Shown here piece after piece: positions 45,011 to 52,096 of a stretch of DNA of 64,000 bases. The DNA is taken from positions 42,468 through 106,467 of the forward strand of contig JAEWZN010000006.1 of the NCBI GenBank assembly GCA_023395255.1, written 5' to 3'. The DNA comes from Deferribacteres bacterium. GTDB taxonomy: Bacteria > Chrysiogenota > Deferribacteres > Deferribacterales > Geovibrionaceae. The first letter of the stretch is position 1; every line of letters starts with the position of its first letter. Under the pieces are notes generated by a model. The model searched no databases. It was not told the DNA's origin and saw only the letters and a list, made by a program, of their open reading frames with translations. Position numbers and translations under genes: made by a program.

Positions 45011-45823
45011 ATGAAGAGCAGACTGGCTGAACTGACTAAACTTGGCTTTGAACCTGTGGCGACACTTTGGACTGACGAAGCGCCTGAGGGCGCAACAGCT
45101 TTCGGCGAAGGCAAAATGGGCTGTGTTATCTCCCTTATGGCTTCCGCGGCAAAGGGGAGGGTGAGTGTTATGGATTCAAAACGCTTCGGCTGTCCCGGTG
45201 CGGGTGTGGGTCTCGGTTACGGAGACTGTTATTCGAATGTTTTTCCCGGCGGGCGCGACTGTTTCTGTCATTTTCTCTCCTCCGGCAATGAGGGCTTTCC
45301 CAAAGGCGAGGCTGTAATCAGCGGCATGAAGGGGAACGCGCCGGAACACTTTGTACACCATTTCTCCCATGGGGAGCGCTACATAAAAAATCCTGAACTC
45401 ACTGATGATTTTGTGAGCACCGTGGGTTTCATGAATCTGAATAAAATGACAGTCTTCAAGCCGCTTTCCATGGTTGAGCCTGAGAAGGAAACCCCGGTGA
45501 GCGTAACTTTTGTCTGTAAACCAGCCCAGCTTTCGGCCATGGTGATAATGTGCAACTATTTCAGAAAAGGGATAGAAAATGTTAAGGCTCCCTTCGGCGC
45601 GGGATGCCACTCCATTGGCATTCTCACTTACAAAGAGGCAGAAAGCGAAAACCCCAGAGGGGTGATCGGAATGTTTGACATAACCGCTCGTAAAACAATC
45701 AAAAAAAGCCTCGGCGAGGATGTGCTCACATTCAGCATGCCTTATTCGCTGTTTCTGGAAATGGAGGCCAATGTAGAAGGCAGTTTCCTTGAGGAAGACC
45801 ATTGGCGGGAGCTGATCGGCTGA
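45011..45823 (+). CDS. DUF169 family protein
   Basis: A 270-aa cytoplasmic protein of the DUF169 type: GKMGCVISLMASAAKGRVSVMD, KRFGCPGAGVGLGYGD and CNYFRKGIENVKAPFGAGCHSIG carry the conserved Cys and Gly-rich stretches of the family. Biochemical role unknown; members are often near metal, redox or heme genes. Single gene with AGGAGG before the ATG. Confidence 0.83.
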   Translation: MKSRLAELTKLGFEPVATLWTDEAPEGATAFGEGKMGCVISLMASAAKGRVSVMDSKRFGCPGAGVGLGYGDCYSNVFPGGRDCFCHFLSSGNEGFPKGEAVISGMKGNAPEHFVHHFSHGERYIKNPELTDDFVSTVGFMNLNKMTVFKPLSMVEPEKETPVSVTFVCKPAQLSAMVIMCNYFRKGIENVKAPFGAGCHSIGILTYKEAESENPRGVIGMFDITARKTIKKSLGEDVLTFSMPYSLFLEMEANVEGSFLEEDHWRELIG

Positions 45824-45975
45824 AAATTTGCGGCGGCTCAGGCCGCCTTTTCTTTCCGTTTATTATGGGATAATGTCTTATTCTTCCGAATTCACTGCCT
45901 CGAAGATGAACAATAATTTTTATTGACGGTCTTCTTCATAGTGCCCACCCATTAAATAATCAGAGGTTTAAAATT

Positions 45976-47112
45976 TTGACGCAATTTTCGATTTTAACGG
46001 GTCTTGTACTTTTCTCATATGTATATTTCAGTTTTGTTTCTGCAATCTCATGCAGCTACATGGTCAGGGGGTTGTCAGCGGCAGTTCTTCTTATTGTAAG
46101 TATGAAGTTCTTTATTTACAGGGAAATAGGCGGCTCACTCAGCGCCCCGGCTTTTCCTCAGCCTGTTATGTTTGTGATGGAAGTGCTCTTTTCCTCAGTG
46201 GTTGTTCTGTTCCTGCTTCTGATAGTTAAAGATGCGGCCTCAGTTGTACTGTGGGTCGGAAACCGTCTGGGGCTCGGCATAGATATGCCTTTTTCCCGCT
46301 TTGGCATGAACATGGCTGTCTTTGCCGCTTCGGTTGTAATAGGTGCTTACGGCACATGGCAGGCTGTAAAAGTGCCGGAAGTGAAAACAGTAAATATCAG
46401 CATCCCAGGTCTGCCCGACAGTCTGGACGGTTTTTCCATTGTTCAGCTTTCGGATATACATATAGGATCATTCCTCAAAAAAAGCTGGCTTGAGAAGGTT
46501 GTGGAGAAAACTAATGCTGCAAAGCCCGACATCATAGCCGTTACCGGAGACATGATTGACGGCACACCGGAAGACCTTCATGAGGATATTGCCCCTTTGG
46601 CGGGGCTCAGGGCTGGATACGGCGTTTACGGAGTCACAGGCAACCACGAATATTACTTTCAGGCGGAAAGATGGGTTCCCGTTTTCAGCGGATTGGGCAT
46701 ACGCATGCTCAGCAATGAGCATGTTGTTCTTGATGTTAATGGTACAGAGATTGTAATTGCAGGTGTTCCCGACAAAACCGAAAAACGTTTCGGCGGACTT
46801 GGGGCAGATATTGATAAAACACTGACCGGAGCGCCGGAAACCTTCCGCCTCCTTCTTGCTCACCAGCCCACGGAAAACACTGGCAAGGCAGATATAAGCC
46901 TCCAGCTTTCAGGTCATACCCACGGCGGTCATATGCCTCTTGTCAGCTATCTTACCGCACGCTCCAACGGCGGCATGCTGAAAGGCCTTTATGAAAGGGA
47001 GGGCAAGCTGATTTATGTCAGTCCGGGAACAGGCATCTGGCCGGGCTTCTCATTCAGGTTAGGGGTTCCCTCCGAGATAACCAGAATTGTGCTGAAACAG
47101 CAAAAGGACTGA
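45976..47112 (+). CDS. Membrane-anchored metallophosphoesterase
   Basis: A 378-aa protein starting at TTG with AGAGG about 9 nt upstream. Three to four N-terminal helices (to about residue 125) anchor a calcineurin-like domain with all metal motifs: LSDIHIG, TGDMIDG, GNHEYY, LLAHQP and SGHTHGGH. Such proteins act on UDP-diacylglucosamine-like lipids or other phosphoesters. The catalytic side probably faces the cytoplasm or periplasm depending on helix count, which I cannot settle. It converges with the LysR gene 2 nt away. Confidence 0.88.
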   Translation: MTQFSILTGLVLFSYVYFSFVSAISCSYMVRGLSAAVLLIVSMKFFIYREIGGSLSAPAFPQPVMFVMEVLFSSVVVLFLLLIVKDAASVVLWVGNRLGLGIDMPFSRFGMNMAVFAASVVIGAYGTWQAVKVPEVKTVNISIPGLPDSLDGFSIVQLSDIHIGSFLKKSWLEKVVEKTNAAKPDIIAVTGDMIDGTPEDLHEDIAPLAGLRAGYGVYGVTGNHEYYFQAERWVPVFSGLGIRMLSNEHVVLDVNGTEIVIAGVPDKTEKRFGGLGADIDKTLTGAPETFRLLLAHQPTENTGKADISLQLSGHTHGGHMPLVSYLTARSNGGMLKGLYEREGKLIYVSPGTGIWPGFSFRLGVPSEITRIVLKQQKD

Positions 47113-47114
47113 AC

Positions 47115-48020
47115 TCAGCCTCTCTCCGGCAGGGTCATGAACATCTTCTTGTTCTCCGCCATGCTGTCCGCTATGAAGTTAATTGTCGCACGGACACGGG
47201 CAAGCTGTCTGGAATCGGGGTTCACCTGAAGCCAGAAGGAGCGCTCCGTATAAAGCTCCGGCAAAACTGGAACAAGCTCCGGCTTGGTATGTGCCATGAA
47301 ATAGGGGAGTGCGGCCACACCGGTTCCCGAAACAGCGGCATACATCTGCCCCACAATGGTGGAGCTTTTGAACCTGCTTTTGTGTTCAGGGGAAAAGTCT
47401 TTCATGAAATTAAGGTTTTCATCATAAAGCAGATCTCTGATATAGTCCGTCACGTCATGGGACAAGAGATCGTCCACGCTTCTGATTTCATCATGGGATG
47501 CTATATAATCTGCGGATGCGAAAAGGCCTATGCGGTAGCTGCTCAGCTTGCGGGCTACGATATTACCCGATTTCGGCTTGGTCAGTGAGATAAGGATGTC
47601 GATTTCCCGCTTGGAAAGGCTGTAATACATCGGAACGGGGAGCAGCTCAATATCAAGGTTGGGGTGGGTTTTCAGAAAACCGCCGAGCTGAACCGCCAGA
47701 AAGCAGTTGCCCAGACCGTCCGGCGCGCTTATGCGCACTGTGCCGTAAAGCTGGCTGTTTTTCCCCTGAACATTTATTTCAAGGCTCATTATCGTAGCTT
47801 CCAGTTTTTCGGCGAAAGGGAGGAGAGTTTCACCCGCAGGGGTGAGACGGCAGCCTTTCTCCGTGCGTAGGAACAGGGTGGTGTCCAGAGTCTCCTCAAG
47901 GGCGGAAATCCTTCTTGCCACCGTGCTGTGCGTCACCTGAAGGCGGGAAGCCGCCCCCGCGAAGGAGCTTGTTCTGCTCACCGCCAGAAAATATCTTAAA
48001 TCGTCCCAATTTTGATACAT
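47115..48020 (-). CDS. LysR-family transcriptional regulator
   Basis: A 301-aa regulator. The winged HTH (NWDDLRYFLAVSRTSSFAGAASRLQVTHSTVARRISALEETL) is followed by the usual effector domain (SAPDGLGNCFLAVQLGGFLKTHP). The start at 48020 has AAGAGG 5-6 nt upstream and begins right before the HTH, as normal; a longer frame to 48113 has no support. It is divergent from the 65-aa gene at 48166, which it may regulate. Confidence 0.9.
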   Translation of the reverse strand: MYQNWDDLRYFLAVSRTSSFAGAASRLQVTHSTVARRISALEETLDTTLFLRTEKGCRLTPAGETLLPFAEKLEATIMSLEINVQGKNSQLYGTVRISAPDGLGNCFLAVQLGGFLKTHPNLDIELLPVPMYYSLSKREIDILISLTKPKSGNIVARKLSSYRIGLFASADYIASHDEIRSVDDLLSHDVTDYIRDLLYDENLNFMKDFSPEHKSRFKSSTIVGQMYAAVSGTGVAALPYFMAHTKPELVPVLPELYTERSFWLQVNPDSRQLARVRATINFIADSMAENKKMFMTLPERG

Positions 48021-48165
48021 AAATCCTCTTTGTTTTGCTGAGAGTACTAGCTGATTATTTTTGCACAGCAGGTGTCGAATATTAGTTATTTGCTGTTTAT
48101 AATTATATAGCATATTTAAATATGAGTTGAAACAGTAATTGAATCGTAAAATTCGGAGGAAATAT

Positions 48166-48363
48166 ATGAAAACTGTCAGCGGACTTTATGCATCACAGAT
48201 GTCGCACGAAGAGATCTTCGAACTTGAAAGACTGGGCAGGGAAATGCGCAGCGAAGCGTTCCATAAAATGCTCGGCTCGCTCTCTGCAAAAGCAGGTCAG
48301 CTTTTCAGAAAAGCCCTGCACATAGACTCACACGGCAAGCTCCACCACAACGCCCGCGCGTGA
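48166..48363 (+). CDS. 65-aa helical small protein
   Basis: Product begins MKTVSGLYASQMSHEEIFEL and ends KLHHNARA. GGAGG lies 7 nt before the ATG and a perfect terminator at 48399-48434 ends it; an in-frame TTG at 48139 is less likely. The protein is soluble, amphipathic and basic at the C terminus. Divergent to the LysR gene, so it may be its target. No family recognised. Confidence 0.72.
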   Translation: MKTVSGLYASQMSHEEIFELERLGREMRSEAFHKMLGSLSAKAGQLFRKALHIDSHGKLHHNARA

Positions 48364-48398
48364 AACAAAAATAAACATACTCCTGACTGAGTATACAC

Positions 48399-48434
48399 AA
48401 AAAAAGAGCACCTCTTTTGAGGTGCTCTTTTTTT
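48399..48434. terminator. Symmetrical rho-independent terminator
   Basis: AAAAAAAGAGCACCTC and GAGGTGCTCTTTTTTT are perfectly complementary around TTTT, with A and T runs on both sides, so it can stop transcription from either direction. Confidence 0.92.
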
Positions 48435-48538
48435 ATTCCGTTTAGAGGATATTCAACAGGAAAGAATTAAGACAACTTTAATTGAGATGAACAATTTTAC
48501 AGAATAATCTATCTTAGATTATTTAGGACAGTCTCAGA

Positions 48539-49324
48539 TTATTTTATGAGAGCTTCTGCATAACCTCTTAAACTTTCAATCTTGAGAGCATCTTCTGGTA
48601 TATCAGCAATCTTTTCCTTCGAACTGTAAACTATGAGTGGTCTTTTGTAGTCTTCCGGATGGTCGGAACCGTGGATTTTTTCATGTCCGGCATGGTCGGA
48701 TGTCACAATCACCAGTGCTGAACTGCCGGATAACGCTTTTTTAAACAAACCGCCTAGTTCCTCATCAATAAAAGCAAGTTCCTCGATATATTCACCGGAC
48801 ATCCAGCCGTATTCCGGCCCTACATAGTCAAGCCCGCTTATATGAAGAAATATGAACTGCTGCTGAGCTTTATCAAGCATCGAAACGGCTTTTTCAACTG
48901 CGTTGTCGCCTGCGTAGATATTGCTGTCAACATGACCGTTATTCAGGTAACCCAATTTTTTCTTGCTGTAGATACTGAGTGTTTTGTAGCCTTTGTTTTT
49001 TGCAAATCTGAAAATGGTATCTGCTTTTACAGTTTCATCGCCTGTCGTCCAGTTATTATCGGTTTTGCCGTTCATAGCAGGAGTGAGTCCGGTAAGCATA
49101 GATGTATGCGCAATAAGAGTTTTCGGCGGTTCACTGCTGAGAGCCAACGGACTGTACGCTCCCTTTAGAGCTAAAGCGTGGATATTCGGACAGTTTTCAG
49201 GGCTCACCGCATCCGGATGGAGAGCATCAATTGATATAAGCAGCACTGTCTTGTACATAGGTTCAACACAAAAGGCTGTGCTGTGTATAAGAATAAATAA
49301 AGTCAGTGCTACTATTTTTGTCAT
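48539..49324 (-). CDS. Exported alkaline-phosphatase-superfamily phosphodiesterase
   Basis: A 261-aa protein with a signal peptide (MTKIVALTLFILIHSTAFC). Metal and nucleophile motifs of the type I phosphodiesterase/nucleotide pyrophosphatase group are visible: LLISIDALHPD, PPKTLIAHTSMLTG (Thr as likely nucleophile), SGLDYVGPEYG and VIVTSDHAGHEKIHGSDHP. It likely cleaves phosphodiester or phosphate-ester bonds in the periplasm. The start at 49324 is supported by GAGGAG 5 nt before; an upstream frame to 49375 lacks one. It is the last chromosomal gene before the element. Confidence 0.85.
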   Translation of the reverse strand: MTKIVALTLFILIHSTAFCVEPMYKTVLLISIDALHPDAVSPENCPNIHALALKGAYSPLALSSEPPKTLIAHTSMLTGLTPAMNGKTDNNWTTGDETVKADTIFRFAKNKGYKTLSIYSKKKLGYLNNGHVDSNIYAGDNAVEKAVSMLDKAQQQFIFLHISGLDYVGPEYGWMSGEYIEELAFIDEELGGLFKKALSGSSALVIVTSDHAGHEKIHGSDHPEDYKRPLIVYSSKEKIADIPEDALKIESLRGYAEALIK

Positions 49325-49458
49325 AAAAACTCCTCGACAGAATTTAATTAAATCGGTTTTCAGATTATACCGCAAAGAATGGATAAAAGAAGAGAAAAGG
49401 ACTAATAGAAAAGGGCTTCGCGGATGGTTACGGAAGCCCTTGGATGATTTTCTTATGG

Positions 49459-49481
49459 AGGTAATCTCGATATGATTACCT
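49459..49481. other. Candidate attachment core: 8-bp inverted arms with 7-bp spacer
   Basis: AGGTAATC - TCGATAT - GATTACCT is a perfect interrupted palindrome. Eight-base arms with a 7-bp centre are the form of a tyrosine-recombinase core site, and it lies at the boundary of the mobile element. No second copy is available in this window, so this stays a candidate. Confidence 0.35.
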
Positions 49482-49526
49482 CTGTAACTTATTGTTGTTG
49501 AAAGAAAGACGTGCGGCTTTATTTAT

Positions 49527-49547
49527 TAAGTACCGCCATAAGTACCG
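49527..49547. repeat. Direct repeat TAAGTACCG x2
   Basis: Two 9-bp copies 12 nt apart, just inside the proposed junction and next to the AlpA/Xis-like gene. Spacing near one helical turn suits binding sites for an excisionase or integrase arm domain. Tentative. Confidence 0.35.
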
Positions 49548-49667
49548 TCTTGTTTTTCTCTTGATAATTCAAACAACTACGACCTGTTTTTGACAGAAAA
49601 ATAAAATACAAAACTGTGCAGCTAAAGGCAAGCCTTTTTTTCTGTTAATTTACATGGTTTAAAAAAA

Positions 49668-49877
49668 TTAAGCTATTTGCTCTTTTTCGGTTGTTACATG
49701 CAGTTTTGAATTTATCCAGTTCTGTATTTCGGTTGCTTTCCATGCAACAGTTCTTGTTCCCAGTTCATACTGGCGAGGGAAATCACCGTTTTTTATTTTA
49801 ACATATATACAGCTTCTTTTTAAACCTGTTAGCTCTTCAACCTGTTTAATTCTAAGCAGTTTTTCTTGCTCCATCAT
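49668..49877 (-). CDS. AlpA/excisionase-like DNA-binding protein
   Basis: A 69-aa winged-HTH protein of the AlpA/MerR-like type (LLRIKQVEELTGLKRSCIYVKIKNGDFPRQYELGTRTVAWKATEIQNWI). Such proteins act as excisionases or activate element genes. AAGGAG lies before two adjacent ATG codons (49877 and 49874). It is the left-most gene of the element, the usual place for a recombination directionality factor. Confidence 0.85.
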   Translation of the reverse strand: MMEQEKLLRIKQVEELTGLKRSCIYVKIKNGDFPRQYELGTRTVAWKATEIQNWINSKLHVTTEKEQIA

Positions 49878-49890
49878 TTTCTCCTTTGTC

Positions 49891-50238
49891 TTAGCAAACG
49901 ATTAATGCGTTTGCCAATACTTTCCCAGGAATCCTTACAGCTCTTATCCCTGCCTCTGTGATGATGTCCACTGACACCATTTTTTTATTTCTCAGGTAAT
50001 CGAGGTAGAACGCCATATCCTCTGATTCAATGCATTCTGTGGCGCAGTTAAAGTAGTCAAGGGGTTTGCCCAGATAGTTGGCAATTTTTGATAACGTTTC
50101 CAGATCCGGTTCTCTGCTGCCGCTTATGTAGTTGCTGAGTCTGGAGGGAGATAGTCCAAGCGCATGGCACAGTTCAACTTGCTTCTTTCCGCGAAGCCGC
50201 AGAAGTGTTTTTATTTTTGTTCCAATAAGGTTTGCCAT
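49891..50238 (-). CDS. XRE-family HTH regulator
   Basis: A 115-aa protein with an HTH_3 domain (IKTLLRLRGKKQVELCHALGLSPSRLSNYISGSREPDLETLSKIANYLG) and a ~45-aa C-terminal extension. The start at 50238 has AAGGAG 5 nt upstream; the longer frame to 50334 runs through a GC-rich hairpin and is rejected. It lies 13 nt before the AlpA-like gene and is probably co-transcribed. Confidence 0.85.
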   Translation of the reverse strand: MANLIGTKIKTLLRLRGKKQVELCHALGLSPSRLSNYISGSREPDLETLSKIANYLGKPLDYFNCATECIESEDMAFYLDYLRNKKMVSVDIITEAGIRAVRIPGKVLANALIVC

Positions 50239-50255
50239 TTTTGCTCCTTTTTTAT

Positions 50256-50279
50256 GAGCCGGGGGAAATTCCCCGGCTC
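50256..50279 (-). promoter_or_regulatory. GC-rich hairpin in the XRE gene leader
   Basis: GAGCCGGGG and CCCCGGCTC pair perfectly, immediately upstream of the ribosome site at ~50245. On the minus strand it is followed by ATAAAAAAGG, so it might be a terminator for the gene to the right or a leader structure. Confidence 0.45.
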
Positions 50280-50380
50280 TGTGCCAAAGGTGTAGAAGGA
50301 ATCGGCACAGCATCTGCCGTGTGCCGTTCGGCATTGAGCGGTGACCTATGTCAAGTTTGTTAATTACGTTCTGTCACTTT

Positions 50381-50406
50381 TAAAAGCTCCCCTGCGTGCG
50401 CAGGGG
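50381..50406 (-). terminator. Terminator-like hairpin after the mini zinc protein
   Basis: CCCCTGC and GCAGGGG arms with a short loop; on the minus strand AGCTTTTAAAAG follows. It lies 26 nt past the stop of the 63-aa gene and probably ends its transcript. Confidence 0.5.
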
Positions 50407-50431
50407 AAACTTCCTGAGTGATTTTATTTTA

Positions 50432-50623
50432 TTATGCCGCCGTTACTCCGGCGGAACTTTTGTTTGCGGAAGAGGGTTGCTTTTTACGTTCACAGTGGTA
50501 GCAAAAATTGTGAGCTGTCCTTCCGCCCTCAACAGGGCAGTGAAGGATTCTGCGCTTTTTATTCGGAAGCTTCAGAAAAGCTTCATAACAAAGAGCAGCC
50601 ATCTCTTTAGGTGTCCTTATCAT
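50432..50623 (-). CDS. 63-aa Cys/His protein, stand-alone copy of a domain in the 847-aa protein
   Basis: The core RTPKEMAALCYEAFLKLP, then RRILHCPVEGGRTAHNFCYHC, is closely similar to residues ~494-540 of the 847-aa protein (RTPQEIADDCHKAFQKLP; RRKLHCPVEGGRTAHDFCKLC). Conserved Cys and His in the pattern C..HCPVEGGRTAH.FC..C suggest a bound zinc. AAGGAG lies 5 nt before the ATG. Duplication in both places of the element points to a shared DNA or protein partner. No named family. Confidence 0.8.
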   Translation of the reverse strand: MIRTPKEMAALCYEAFLKLPNKKRRILHCPVEGGRTAHNFCYHCERKKQPSSANKSSAGVTAA

Positions 50624-50634
50624 TTCAACTCCTT

Positions 50635-50663
50635 AAAAACAGGAGCCGGAAAACCCGGCTCCT
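50635..50663 (-). terminator. Terminator hairpin
   Basis: AGGAGCCGG and CCGGCTCCT pair with a short loop; on the minus strand GTTTTTAAGG follows. It separates the 59-aa gene (upstream in the leftward direction) from the 63-aa gene and overlaps the latter's leader. Confidence 0.65.
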
Positions 50664-50789
50664 CAGATGGAGAGAGGTAATAGTAGGTTGCGGAATACCG
50701 CACCAAAATGTCTTTAAGAGTCAGTTTTTCGGGGCAGCTTCAGACCGTGTCCCCTCGGTCTCTCTTTTGCCATATCAAAAGAGAATATG

Positions 50790-50969
50790 TTATGAATTAT
50801 TATCTACGTTTTGGTGTACGGATAAAAAACTTATTTCTTCTCTGAGTTTTTCTGCCTGTTCTTTGGAATCACAAGCTATGATCTTACCGGCAGAGGCCAG
50901 AACATGTCTCTTGCCATTAATTGTAGTTGCCAGTCCGTACGTTGAATTGCTCAGCTTGATGACTTCCAT
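50790..50969 (-). CDS. Small hypothetical protein (about 59 aa)
   Basis: Frame from the ATG at 50969 (MEVIKLSNSTYGLATT) to 50790; the open frame extends to 51035. No start has a clear ribosome site. The product has a beta-strand-rich first half (STYGLATTINGKRHVLAS) and an amphipathic helix (KEQAEKLREEISFL). A terminator hairpin lies downstream. Probably a real small gene of the element but the start is unsure. Confidence 0.5.
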   Translation of the reverse strand: MEVIKLSNSTYGLATTINGKRHVLASAGKIIACDSKEQAEKLREEISFLSVHQNVDNNS

Positions 50970-51156
50970 AATTTGAATATTAATCAGCATAGCGTGGACT
51001 GTCAACTGAAATTTAGATAGAAATATTATTTTCAAATAAAATATGTAGTTATCATCTTGACAATAAAGCTCAATATGCTACTATCGGAATGTAGTTATTT
51101 ATTGTGGTTTTTTATTGATTTGTGCAGATGTGTTGATTTTGGAAGGGGATTATTTC

Positions 51157-51768
51157 TCAGGATATTCTTTTGGATTTAAGTGCTAGATACTCTTGAACAT
51201 TTTTCTCTTTTTCTGCCGCTTTTATTAATTCTTCAATCCCTGAATCATCAAGATATTTTGCTATGTTATGGAGTTTGTTAAGCTTTTCATTTGGAATCTC
51301 TGTTTTGAGAGCTTCTTCGAGGCTGATTTCGTTGTAAAAATAGCTCATGGGTACTTCAAGGGCTTTTGCTATGCGCTGCTGGGTTTCTCTGTCCGGTTCG
51401 CGAAGGTTTTTGACATAGTTGTTGATTACTCGTTTGTCTGTATTAAGCATATTTGAAAGATCTGTCTGTCTAAGGCCTTTTGCTTTAAGGAGATTGAGTA
51501 AGAGCTCTCCGTATGAGAGCTTGGCTTCAGGTGTGATTAGCGGATTGTGGTCTTTGTCTATTTCATTTGTTTCCCCAAGCAGAAAGCTCATAGGGACATC
51601 AAGTGCTTTAGCAAAAGCGTTGAGAGTATCGATGCTCAAGCTCTTTCCTCTTACGCCTCGTAAGATATTTGATATGTAGACTGCTGAAAAGCCAGTGATC
51701 TCAGATAATTTATTTTGGCTCATGCCTCTGTGCTGAAGGGCTTCTCTGAGTCTTTTTCCAATTTCCAT
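51157..51768 (-). CDS. Two-domain XRE repressor (cI-like)
   Basis: A ~203-aa protein with two separate HTH_3 domains, near residues 5-65 (MEIGKRLREALQHRGMSQNKLSEITGFSAVYISNIL) and 85-140 (YGELLLNLLKAKGLRQTDLSNMLNTDKRVINNYVKNLREPDRETQQRIAKALEVP), and a short helical tail. There is no LexA-type peptidase domain. It is divergent to a cro-like gene and faces its promoter, so it is probably the maintenance repressor. The ribosome site is poor; starts at 51768 and 51783 are both possible. Confidence 0.82.
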   Translation of the reverse strand: MEIGKRLREALQHRGMSQNKLSEITGFSAVYISNILRGVRGKSLSIDTLNAFAKALDVPMSFLLGETNEIDKDHNPLITPEAKLSYGELLLNLLKAKGLRQTDLSNMLNTDKRVINNYVKNLREPDRETQQRIAKALEVPMSYFYNEISLEEALKTEIPNEKLNKLHNIAKYLDDSGIEELIKAAEKEKNVQEYLALKSKRIS

Positions 51769-51820
51769 ACATATTAATCTCATTTTACCGATTATTTTCA
51801 ATATCCGCATAGAACATTTA

Positions 51821-51852
51821 AGTTTGACTTATTTAAACTCATAGATTAAATA
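51821..51852 (+). promoter_or_regulatory. Sigma70-type promoter with operator-like palindrome
   Basis: TTGACT (51824-51829), a 17-bp spacer and TAAATA (51847-51852) form a near-consensus promoter 20 bp before the cro-like start codon. An inverted repeat AGTTT-(9 nt)-AAACT at 51821-51839 covers the -35 box, a good place for repressor binding. Confidence 0.7.
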
Positions 51853-51872
51853 TTTATTAGTGGAGGTAAGAA

Positions 51873-52073
51873 ATGGAAATTCATCCTTTAAAAATGTGGT
51901 TATTAAATCATGGTTTAAGTCAGAGAGAGTTTTCACAACGTTCTGGAGTACACGAAGTAAAGTTGAGTGAATTTCTCAAATGGAAAAAAACACCCAGTCT
52001 TGAAACTGCTATAAAGATTGTGAAAGCAACAAACAACGAACTTAAAATAGAGTCTCTTGTGAGGAGTGCGTAG
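51873..52073 (+). CDS. Cro-like XRE regulator
   Basis: A 66-aa single HTH protein (LKMWLLNHGLSQREFSQRSGVHEVKLSEFLKWKKTPSLETAIKIVKAT) with GGAGGT before the ATG. It is the first gene of the rightward unit, 23 nt before the 847-aa gene, and diverges from the two-domain repressor: the layout of a cI/cro switch. Confidence 0.85.
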   Translation: MEIHPLKMWLLNHGLSQREFSQRSGVHEVKLSEFLKWKKTPSLETAIKIVKATNNELKIESLVRSA

Positions 52074-52096
52074 TTATTGGGTAAAGGCACTTAGAA

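Larger units (their letters stand above)
49325..49667. other. 343-bp gene-free junction between chromosome and element
   Basis: No gene seen. The region contains a 10-bp-scale inverted repeat AAGGGCTTC/GGAAGCCCTT (49411-49441), a second inverted repeat at 49459-49481, and the paired TAAGTACCG direct repeats at 49527-49547. The gene content changes from chromosomal to mobile here, so the element's left end is most likely inside this stretch. Confidence 0.55.
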
